DNA from: an uncultured Flammeovirgaceae bacterium
GTDB taxonomy: Bacteria > Bacteroidota > Bacteroidia > Cytophagales > Cyclobacteriaceae
DNA: 37,862 bases
Direction of reading: 5' to 3'
NCBI GenBank assembly: GCA_937899105.1
Contig: CALBPF010000286.1
Coordinates: 1 to 37,862, forward strand
In this document: piece after piece, positions 17,219-24,448 of the stretch
Numbering within the stretch: the first letter of the stretch is position 1
How the letters are laid out: the number at the start of each line of letters is the position of its first letter
Translations under genes and position numbers: made by a program
The notes under the pieces: model-generated
Seen by the model: the letters and a program-made list of their open reading frames with translations, nothing else
The model's database searches: none
What the model was told of the DNA's origin: nothing

Positions 17219-17926
17219 CTAGTGATTAACAGGCAAGTCATCGTTAAATCTGTAACCTACTCCCCATGTAGTTAAAATGAAAGTGGGGTTCGATATGTCA
17301 AGCTCAACTTTAGCCCGAAGTCGATTTATATGCGAGTTCACCGTATGTTCATAACCTTCAAATTCATACCCCCAAACTTTTGATAACAGTTGATCGCGTG
17401 AGTAGCTTTTACCGGGGTTTGAAGCCAGCAAATACAATAAATCAAATTCTTTAGGAGTAAGTTCAATACGTTCATCATTAATTGTGACCTTACGCTTACT
17501 TTGATCTACAATTAATCCATTGTGCTTTACAATCAGTGTTTCCTTATTGCCTTCTTTCAGCATATCTACTCTTCTGAAGATAGCTTTCACCCTGGCGATG
17601 AACTCACGAACACTGAACGGTTTGGTCAGGTAATCATCAGCTCCTGTTTCAAGACCAATAATCTTATCTATTTCCTCGCTACGTGCGGTGAGCATTAAAA
17701 TGGGAGTGGTGATCTTATTTGCCCTAAGGTCTCGGCATATTTCAAGACCATCTTTTTCGGGTAACATGATGTCAAGAATAATCATGTCAAATTTTTCAGA
17801 TATCCCGGCGTTATACCCAACCTTTCCATTTGTAAATGACATAAGTTGACACCCTAAATCTTCTAAATGGATTTCTAAAAGTTCTTTAATATGAATGTCA
17901 TCCTCTATCAGCAAGACCTTTTTCAT
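17219..17926 (-). CDS. OmpR/PhoB-family response regulator
   Basis: A 235-residue regulator. The receiver domain has the acidic pocket IEDD, phospho-acceptor Asp52 in MIILDIMLPEKDG, and Lys102 in DDYLTKPFSVRE. The C-terminal OmpR-type winged helix has RIELTPKEFDLLYLLASNPG and the recognition region YEHTVNSHINRLRAKVE. It heads the operon with its kinase, the DM13 lipoprotein and the outer-membrane protein. Directly upstream are a perfect tandem 10-bp repeat and a TACATTTG -7 box, which fits autoregulation. Confidence 0.96.
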   Translation of the reverse strand: MKKVLLIEDDIHIKELLEIHLEDLGCQLMSFTNGKVGYNAGISEKFDMIILDIMLPEKDGLEICRDLRANKITTPILMLTARSEEIDKIIGLETGADDYLTKPFSVREFIARVKAIFRRVDMLKEGNKETLIVKHNGLIVDQSKRKVTINDERIELTPKEFDLLYLLASNPGKSYSRDQLLSKVWGYEFEGYEHTVNSHINRLRAKVELDISNPTFILTTWGVGYRFNDDLPVNH

Positions 17927-17931
17927 CTCTA

Positions 17932-17939
17932 CAAATGTA
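17932..17939 (-). promoter_or_regulatory. -7 box TACATTTG of the response-regulator operon
   Basis: Exact TAnnTTTG match on the minus strand, only 5 nt before the ATG at 17926. The transcript would be leaderless or nearly so. Confidence 0.7.
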
Positions 17940-17945
17940 TTGGGT

Positions 17946-17966
17946 AAGTATCACGAAAGTATCACG
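17946..17966 (-). promoter_or_regulatory. Tandem operator, two AAGTATCACG copies with 11-bp period
   Basis: AAGTATCACG occurs at 17946-17955 and again at 17957-17966 (given on the plus strand), a one-turn spacing typical for OmpR/PhoB-family dimers bound head to tail. It covers the -20 to -40 region of the response-regulator promoter, so it is probably the binding site of that regulator itself. Confidence 0.6.
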
Positions 17967-18048
17967 TACTTCCCGGTAGATAGTCAAAAGTCGTTCGTAA
18001 GACTTTTATAGCAGTAAGAACTTATGCGTCGAATTTGGGGTTATTTCG

Positions 18049-18056
18049 TAAATTTG
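18049..18056 (+). promoter_or_regulatory. -7 box TAAATTTG four bases before the ATG at 18061
   Basis: Exact TAnnTTTG match, followed by ATAC and the start codon. This predicts a leaderless or very short-leader transcript. Confidence 0.65.
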
Positions 18057-18060
18057 ATAC

Positions 18061-18561
18061 ATGTATATTTCTTTTAACGATATGCCAGCTGGAGCAAAAA
18101 TCTGGATTTACCAGTCAAGCCGACCAATCACTGATATAGAGCAGTTGCAGATAGGTAAGGTGGCGGAAAGCTTTATTCAACAATGGGCAGCTCATAATCA
18201 ACCATTGAAAGCCTCCTATATATTTATTTACAATTACTTTTTAGTGGTTTCAGTGGATGAAAGTTATAATCAGGCAAGCGGATGTTCAATAGATGCCTCT
18301 GTACATTTAGTAAAGGCGTTGGAGCAACAGTTTGACATAGACTTTTTTGATAGAACTAAGGTGGCATTTTTAAAAGGTGAGGAGGTAATCCTAGAATCAA
18401 TCAAGGACATAAAGACAAAGGTTGCTGAGGGCGCTGTTACTGAAAAGACGATAACCTTTAACAATCTTGTAAAGAACAAAGGAGAACTGCAGACCGAATG
18501 GATGGTTCCGGCTGCCAGGAGCTGGCTTAAACGTTACTTTCAAGCCGTTGAACAACATTAA
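18061..18561 (+). CDS. Conserved Bacteroidota protein of unknown function
   Basis: A 166-residue soluble alpha/beta protein. Recognisable stretches are ISFNDMPAGAKIWIYQSSRP, the FIQQWAAHNQPLKASY segment, GCSIDASVHLVKALEQQF and the basic end AARSWLKRYF. I recall homologous proteins in Bacteroidota often labelled 'ABC transporter ATPase', but there is no Walker A, signature or Walker B motif here, so that label is not supported. The start is fixed by the -7 box just upstream. It stands between the divergent two-component operon and the PorE-like gene. Confidence 0.8.
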   Translation: MYISFNDMPAGAKIWIYQSSRPITDIEQLQIGKVAESFIQQWAAHNQPLKASYIFIYNYFLVVSVDESYNQASGCSIDASVHLVKALEQQFDIDFFDRTKVAFLKGEEVILESIKDIKTKVAEGAVTEKTITFNNLVKNKGELQTEWMVPAARSWLKRYFQAVEQH

Positions 18562-18619
18562 CTTGCAGCCCGTCGTTCTTAGTGTCTTAGAATTCTTCTA
18601 ATTTTAATAAAGAAGTAAA

Positions 18620-20626
18620 ATGACCATTATTTCCAGAGTATGTCTTACCGGAGTTATTTTTATTGTAGCCTCTTGTGGTATTGAAAAAAAGGCTTCAAAG
18701 TCTTTTGAATTAGCGCAATTCCAGACAGCTATTGATTCATATAATACCATTTTGGCCAAAGACCCAAATAATGGAGAGGCCAACTTTTTTGTAGCCGAGT
18801 CATACCGGCAGTCAAACCGAATTCGTCAATCGCTGCCCTATTACGAAAAGGCTTTGATTAATGGGATTAAGAATGACACATTGGCGCTGCATTACGCCCT
18901 ATCACTAATGGCGAATGGAAAGTACGATTTAGCCAGAGTACAACTTGAAAAAGCGATGACGGTTGAAGATGAAGAATACCTCAAAAGAGCTGAGTATGAA
19001 TATGCCAATCTGGATGAGGTAGATAAGATCAAAAAAAAGAAAAACTACTATCGTGTAAAGAACCTGGAAGCGGTAAATTCTGATGCCGCAGAATACTCCC
19101 CGGTTTATAATGATGGAGAGCTTTATTTTGCTTCTTCACGCGGCGATGCTAAAATCTACTTGGGTACAGGCACTCCTTTTACAGATATTTACAAAGCCAA
19201 AACCAAAGCAGCCCGTGTGGACGCAGAAACCATCGCTCCTCTTAATGACATCATAAATGGACCAATTACAAACGAAGGCTCCGTAACTTTTAGTCCTGAT
19301 GGCAAAACTATGGTTTTTGCCAAGGGTAATTCTGGTAAGAAAAAAGGAACTGCACAAGTTAATCTATACATAAGCCGTAACCGAAATGGTGTTTGGACAC
19401 AACCTCGAATGTTAAATATTAACAATCCCGGGTATTGGGACTCATCTCCAGCCTTTAGCCGTGACGGCAAGCGGCTATATTTTGCATCGAACCGACCCGG
19501 AGGTGAGGGAGAGGTAGATATTTATCAGGCAAGACGAAATGCTAGAGGCCGATTTTACAAAGTCCAAAACCTCGGTCCCGAGATTAATACTCCTGGCAAT
19601 GATGCGTTTCCATACATCTCTGACGATGGGCATCTGTATTTTTCGAGCGATGGGCGACCGGGGTTCGGAGGGTTGGATCTTTTTGTTGCAAGAAGAGTAA
19701 ATGGAAAAACCGAAGTAGAAAACCTGGGACAACCGGTAAATTCCGAATCGGATGACTTTGGTATACATCTTTTCAAAGCAGACCGGGGCTTCTTCACTTC
19801 AAACCGCGTGGGAGGTAAAGGAGATGATGATATCTACACTTTCGTAAATGAAGATCCCGATTTAAAAGTTGTGAACTACTTTCTTCAGGGAGTTACTATG
19901 ACGCCTGATGAGAACGATAAGTTAAAAATTCTGCCCAATGTCGACGTAAAATTACTTGACTTTGAGGGAGAGGTAATTGATGAAGCTACAACAACAGATG
20001 ATGGGAAATTCTTATTTCGAGTGTATGAGCATGAACATTACAACCTAGTTGGCGAGCATCTTGGTGGGCAAGAACAATACTTGATCACAAGGGAGCAATT
20101 TACCACTGTAGGTAAAGCCGCGGATAGGGATACGCTAACACAACTGGTGACCGAAGTTCGATTTGATACTTTACTTGTGCTTGAGAAAATAGAGAAAGAT
20201 AAAATTTTCGTGCTGGATAACATTTATTATGATCTTGACAAGTGGGATATTAGAGAAGATGCTGCACTGGAGCTTGACAAGCTAGTTATTATCCTTCAAG
20301 ACAATCCTGAGATCAAGATAGAACTTAGCTCGCATACGGATGACCGTCAAACGGATGCTTATAACTTAAGGCTCTCTGACAGACGCGCCCGTTCAGCGGT
20401 GGATTACATCATAAGTCAGGGGGTTAGCGGAGACAGACTAGTTGCCAAAGGCTACGGCGAGTCGAAACTTTTGATCCCAAATGCTCAGACTGAGGAACAA
20501 CATCAGGTGAACAGGAGAACAGAATTTAAAATATTAGCCTTAGGAGAAAAGAAAATACTTAATGCCGATGAATTTGATGAAGACAAGTATTTTGATGACG
20601 AGCTGGACGACAGTGGTCAAAAGTAG
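18620..20626 (+). CDS. OmpA-family lipoprotein with TPR and WD40-like propeller (PorE-like)
   Basis: A 668-residue lipoprotein (TGVIFIVASCGIEKK, Cys19). The order of domains is TPR-type helices (about 25-130, AQFQTAIDSYNTILAKDPNN), then a PD40 beta-propeller (FSPDGKTMVFAKG, FSRDGKRLYFASNRPGGEG, ISDDGHLYFSSDGRPGFGG). A carboxypeptidase-regulatory-like segment (NVDVKLLDFEGEVID) and a C-terminal OmpA peptidoglycan-binding domain (about 545-650, SSHTDDRQTDAYNLRLSDRR) follow. This layout and length match Porphyromonas PorE, a periplasmic part of the type IX secretion machine. Related lipoproteins without that role exist, so the symbol is left blank. A TTTAATAAAGAAG stretch precedes the ATG. Confidence 0.88.
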   Translation: MTIISRVCLTGVIFIVASCGIEKKASKSFELAQFQTAIDSYNTILAKDPNNGEANFFVAESYRQSNRIRQSLPYYEKALINGIKNDTLALHYALSLMANGKYDLARVQLEKAMTVEDEEYLKRAEYEYANLDEVDKIKKKKNYYRVKNLEAVNSDAAEYSPVYNDGELYFASSRGDAKIYLGTGTPFTDIYKAKTKAARVDAETIAPLNDIINGPITNEGSVTFSPDGKTMVFAKGNSGKKKGTAQVNLYISRNRNGVWTQPRMLNINNPGYWDSSPAFSRDGKRLYFASNRPGGEGEVDIYQARRNARGRFYKVQNLGPEINTPGNDAFPYISDDGHLYFSSDGRPGFGGLDLFVARRVNGKTEVENLGQPVNSESDDFGIHLFKADRGFFTSNRVGGKGDDDIYTFVNEDPDLKVVNYFLQGVTMTPDENDKLKILPNVDVKLLDFEGEVIDEATTTDDGKFLFRVYEHEHYNLVGEHLGGQEQYLITREQFTTVGKAADRDTLTQLVTEVRFDTLLVLEKIEKDKIFVLDNIYYDLDKWDIREDAALELDKLVIILQDNPEIKIELSSHTDDRQTDAYNLRLSDRRARSAVDYIISQGVSGDRLVAKGYGESKLLIPNAQTEEQHQVNRRTEFKILALGEKKILNADEFDEDKYFDDELDDSGQK

Positions 20627-20662
20627 GGCAATCAAAACCTTCTAGAGATAGCCTTTTTAATG

Positions 20663-20670
20663 TAAATTTG
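20663..20670 (+). promoter_or_regulatory. -7 box TAAATTTG three bases before the BLUF-PurM ATG
   Basis: Exact TAnnTTTG match followed by CTG and ATG 20674. It also implies that the TTG at 20668, inside the box, is not the start. Confidence 0.65.
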
Positions 20671-20673
20671 CTG

Positions 20674-22257
20674 ATGATTTATGCAATCCTGTACGTCAGC
20701 AAGGAGACTGAAAATTTATCCAATCAAACGATAGCTGAAATCAGTGAGATTTCGTCCGTCAACAATGCCAGAGACCACATTTCTGGTGCGTTACTCTATA
20801 TGGAAGGGGAGTTTTTACAGGTGCTGGAAGGTGAGGAGAAGGTATTAATGAAGACGTATCAAAGGATCGAAGCTGATGAAAGGCATGGCGCTGCTAATTT
20901 ACTCTATTATGGCCCCGTTGGATCGAGAACGTTCCAAAACTGGGACATGAAATACAGTAGTGTAGACATTGAGAAATTTAAGCAAAGGACGGGATTACAA
21001 AACTTTAAGCAAATTTTTGAACGTTGTACCGAAGATAAGTACCTGGAAATGGGGCTAATGCTTTTTAACGAGTTTTCAACCGCTACTTCTGAAAACGAAA
21101 GGTACGCCGCCCGAGGAGTTTCCGCTTCCAAAGAAGATGTCCACAATGCAATTAAGAATATAGACAAGGGTTTATATCCAAAGGCATTCTGCAAAATAGT
21201 AGAAGATTACATCGGTGGTAATCCAGCCTACTGTAATATAATGCATGCAGATGGAGCGGGTACAAAATCTTCCCTGGCTTATATGTATTGGAAAGAAACC
21301 GGTGATATATCCGTTTGGAAAGGCATCGCCCAGGATGCTGTTATTATGAATATTGATGATCTGCTATGCGTTGGGGCAATAGACAATATTCTGATCTCTT
21401 CCACAATAGGTAGAAATAAAGCCCGTATTCCGGGAGAGGTAATTGCAGCCTTAATCAATGGTATGGAAGAAGTACTTCAAATGCTTCGAGACAATGGCCT
21501 GAATATCATCAGTACAGGCGGAGAAACAGCTGATTTAGGTGATTTGGTTCGAACCGTTGTTGTTGATAGCACGGTTACATGTCGTATGAAACGTGATCAG
21601 GTCATTGATAATGCCAACATTCAGGCAGGTGACGTCATTGTAGGATTAGCGTCTTATGGACAGGCAACATATGAAGAAGAGTACAATGGGGGAATGGGGA
21701 GTAATGGCCTTACCTCGGCAAGACATGATGTTTTTGACAAAGAATATCGCTCTAAGTACCCCGAATCGTTTGATCCATTGGTACCTGTAGACCTGGTTTA
21801 TTCAGGTAACTATAAACTCACAGATCGAATAGAAGACGTGTCGCTTGATATGGGAAAATTGGTGTTATCACCGACAAGAACTTATGCCCCTGTGGTTGTG
21901 GAGTTACTTAAGAATCTTAAACCTAAGATCCACGGTATGGTTCATTGTAGTGGAGGCGCACAAACGAAAGTGTTACATTTTATTGATAGCTTGCACGTAA
22001 TTAAAAACTCCTTATTTGAAATACCCCCCTTGTTCAAAGCTATTCAATTACAAAGCTGCACGGATTGGAAGGAGATGTATAAGGTATTTAATATGGGGCA
22101 TCGTCTTGAGTTATATATACCTGAAAATGCTGCTGCCGATATTATTTCAATAGCCGAAAGTTTCAATGTGAGAGCTAAAGTGATAGGACGAGTAGAAAAG
22201 TCAGATCAAAAAAAGGTGACGGTTATCAGTGAACAAGGGGAGTTTGTTTATCACTAA
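20674..22257 (+). CDS. purM: BLUF blue-light sensor fused to AIR synthase (PurM)
   Basis: A 527-residue two-domain protein. Residues 1-95 are a complete BLUF flavin photoreceptor: Tyr7 (YAILYVSK), Asn31 (VNNARDHISGALLY), Gln49 (EFLQVLEG), and Trp90/Met92 (FQNWDMKY), matching AppA Tyr21, Asn45, Gln63, Trp104 and Met106. Residues about 96-138 are helical, as in BLUF capping helices. From about 139 (ERYAARGVSASKEDVHN) comes a Bacteroidota-type phosphoribosylformylglycinamidine cyclo-ligase with ATP/substrate motifs HADGAGTK (193-198), MNIDDLLCVGA, STGGETADLGD and GGMGSNGLTSARHD. PurM makes aminoimidazole ribotide from FGAM plus ATP in purine synthesis. The ATG expected at the start of a stand-alone PurM is replaced (TSENERY), but an in-frame ATG at 21058 might allow a PurM-only product. 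The frame is continuous, with no stop or frameshift at the junction. Confidence 0.95.
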   Translation: MIYAILYVSKETENLSNQTIAEISEISSVNNARDHISGALLYMEGEFLQVLEGEEKVLMKTYQRIEADERHGAANLLYYGPVGSRTFQNWDMKYSSVDIEKFKQRTGLQNFKQIFERCTEDKYLEMGLMLFNEFSTATSENERYAARGVSASKEDVHNAIKNIDKGLYPKAFCKIVEDYIGGNPAYCNIMHADGAGTKSSLAYMYWKETGDISVWKGIAQDAVIMNIDDLLCVGAIDNILISSTIGRNKARIPGEVIAALINGMEEVLQMLRDNGLNIISTGGETADLGDLVRTVVVDSTVTCRMKRDQVIDNANIQAGDVIVGLASYGQATYEEEYNGGMGSNGLTSARHDVFDKEYRSKYPESFDPLVPVDLVYSGNYKLTDRIEDVSLDMGKLVLSPTRTYAPVVVELLKNLKPKIHGMVHCSGGAQTKVLHFIDSLHVIKNSLFEIPPLFKAIQLQSCTDWKEMYKVFNMGHRLELYIPENAAADIISIAESFNVRAKVIGRVEKSDQKKVTVISEQGEFVYH

Positions 22258-22332
22258 TATTTTAGTTGGAACTCCTCACAACCAGAAGTATATTTCTCGT
22301 TTTATCGTCGGGTACAGGCTTTAATAGATCTT

Positions 22333-24345
22333 CTATTTCAAAGCTAATTCAGGTAATAAAACTTCGAAAGTGCTTCCAAAACCAACTTCACTCCTCAAGG
22401 TTATTTTCCCGCCAAGTTTGTCAACCAAATTTTTGACCAGGGAAAGGCCAAGACCGTTGGAGGCTTCCCCAGCTGTGGGTCTCGCGGATAATGTTTTAAA
22501 TTTCTGAAACAAATTCTTTTTGTCTTCTGCTGTAAAGCCTGGCCCATTATCCTCCACTAAAATCGCTAATTGATTATCTTCCTTAGACGCCTTAATCTTT
22601 ACTTCCGAGTCTCTATCGGAATATTTTATAGCATTGGAAATTAGGTTGTCTACAATCCTTTCCAAGTATAATTCATTTGTAGAAAAATTCTTCCTAATGT
22701 TTATTTCACTCTTAATAGCAATCTGTTTGGCTGTAGCATCAGCTTGATGGTTTTTTATTTTTTCTCTTAAAAATTCTTCTACATTGACGGTGCTAATTAC
22801 CTCCGCCAATTCTCCTGATTCTAATTTATTAACCTCTAATATATTCTTAATAAGATCTACTCCGGACTTACTCATGTCTTCGACCATTTCTACATATTGA
22901 GTAGCATTATCCTTATCAACTTTCATCAGACCCAGCAAACTAACAATTCTATTGAATGGGGCTTTCAAGTCATGAGCCATAATATTGAGAAGCGTATCCT
23001 TTTGTAAGTTAAGTTCAGCTAATTCATTTTTTTTCTGGGTCAGTTTAGCATTATCCTTCTTTCTTTTGATTGAAAAGAACATAAATAAAACCGCTAGTAA
23101 AAACATTAACATTACCAATCCTATTAAAGCAAGGTTCCTGAGTTCTTGCTTTGCAATGAGTGCTTGGTTCTTTTGTTTTTCTATTTTAAGCAGTTCATTT
23201 TCTTTCGCTCGGGTTTCAAGCGCTATTCTTGTGTCGTGCTGCTGAACCAGCCGTGCCTTTTCAGTGTCTAAAAATTTAATTTCTATTTCATTATACTTCT
23301 TGAAATTTTCATAGGCCTGTTTTGTATTACCCAGTTCATCATAATTCCGTGACAACTCCAGATAGGCATTTTTTAGTTCTGACCAAAATGCTGAATTTTC
23401 GGCTGCTTCCACCACTTTTTCGTGGTATTCGATAGCTCGTTCATACCTTTTTAGATCATTATTCAGTTTACCATATTCGTTGTATACTTTCATAAAGAGG
23501 TTTTGATTTGAAATACCTTTTGCTGTTTTTTCCGCTACTTCCATTAAAGCAACAGCTTCCTCAAACTTTCCTCTGTTTCTATACTGATTGGCTATTTCGG
23601 TATTAACTTCTGCCTTTAATACTAAATTAGCCTGAACGCTGTCGCTAAACGACTGAGCCATTTTCAACGTATTGAGGGCTAAGTCATGTTTATCAGCATC
23701 TTCATAAATTTTTGCAAGCTCCAAATAGCTAAATGCCACCCCAACCCATATCTCTTCCTCCTTTCTCAGCGCTAATGCGCGCTTTGACATTTCTTCAGCT
23801 TTATCGTACGATTTTTGACTTTGGTAAAAGGTAGCTAAGCTGGAATATATATAGGCCAGGCCAATTTTATCATTGAGGCGTTTAAATACAGATAAGGCCT
23901 CATTATAGTATTCAATGGCCTTATCGTATCCAGCGGTGCCTTCATATAATCGTCCCAGACTGTTAAGTGCATGTGCATACTGCAGGGTGTCCTGGTTGGC
24001 AAGGGCAAGATCTTTGGCTTTTTGATGGTAATCGTAAGAATTGATATAATCACCCTTATATAGATAAGCTACACCAAAGAAATTAAGGCATTCAGGTTTT
24101 AGCGTTTTATTATCTGTGCTACGTATTAACGCCAATGACTCTTTCAAAAAGTAAATGGAACTATCGGGGTATACTTTTCGATAGTGCCAGCCAAGCTGAT
24201 TAAAGGCTGCAATTTTTTCTTGTACCTCTCCTGTTACCGCTTTATTTTTTAGCTCATCAATAAACTCTGGTACCTGAGCAAAACCGAATGTATTAAGAAC
24301 CAGGAGAACACAAGTGCATGCTATATTAACTTTTGTTGGAACCAC
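22333..24345 (-). CDS. TPR-containing membrane sensor histidine kinase
   Basis: A 670-residue protein. A signal peptide (to about residue 24, FGFAQ) precedes a periplasmic array of about eight tetratricopeptide repeats (45-360, for example AHALNSLGRLYEGTAGYDKA and AYIYSSLATFYQSQKSYDKA). A coiled coil, one TM helix at about 406-425, and HisKA with His458 in NIMAHDLKAPFNRI follow. HATPase_c has N box NLISNAIKYSD, G1 VEDNGPGF and G2 SNGLGLSLVKNLVDKLGG. This layout is common in Bacteroidota. No regulator is adjacent. It is divergent from the M1 aminopeptidase (about 100 bases apart) and convergent with the BLUF-PurM gene, whose end is 75 bases away. Confidence 0.94.
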   Translation of the reverse strand: MVPTKVNIACTCVLLVLNTFGFAQVPEFIDELKNKAVTGEVQEKIAAFNQLGWHYRKVYPDSSIYFLKESLALIRSTDNKTLKPECLNFFGVAYLYKGDYINSYDYHQKAKDLALANQDTLQYAHALNSLGRLYEGTAGYDKAIEYYNEALSVFKRLNDKIGLAYIYSSLATFYQSQKSYDKAEEMSKRALALRKEEEIWVGVAFSYLELAKIYEDADKHDLALNTLKMAQSFSDSVQANLVLKAEVNTEIANQYRNRGKFEEAVALMEVAEKTAKGISNQNLFMKVYNEYGKLNNDLKRYERAIEYHEKVVEAAENSAFWSELKNAYLELSRNYDELGNTKQAYENFKKYNEIEIKFLDTEKARLVQQHDTRIALETRAKENELLKIEKQKNQALIAKQELRNLALIGLVMLMFLLAVLFMFFSIKRKKDNAKLTQKKNELAELNLQKDTLLNIMAHDLKAPFNRIVSLLGLMKVDKDNATQYVEMVEDMSKSGVDLIKNILEVNKLESGELAEVISTVNVEEFLREKIKNHQADATAKQIAIKSEINIRKNFSTNELYLERIVDNLISNAIKYSDRDSEVKIKASKEDNQLAILVEDNGPGFTAEDKKNLFQKFKTLSARPTAGEASNGLGLSLVKNLVDKLGGKITLRSEVGFGSTFEVLLPELALK

Positions 24346-24448
24346 TATCGAAAATAGTATTTTTTAATCAGAGTCAATATTTATAATTACTAATTATCGT
24401 GTAAGCCATTTAGATTCAATAGTTTGCAAACGATTTAATAGCAATATT

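Noticed and set aside
20668..20673. TTG start two codons before the BLUF ATG
   Set aside because: This TTG is part of the TAAATTTG promoter box; ATG 20674 gives the usual BLUF beginning.
21040..21120. BLUF-PurM junction as an annotation artefact
   Set aside because: The frame is continuous with no stop, shift or low-complexity join, and the helical linker is as expected for BLUF. An assembly chimera cannot be fully excluded without reads.
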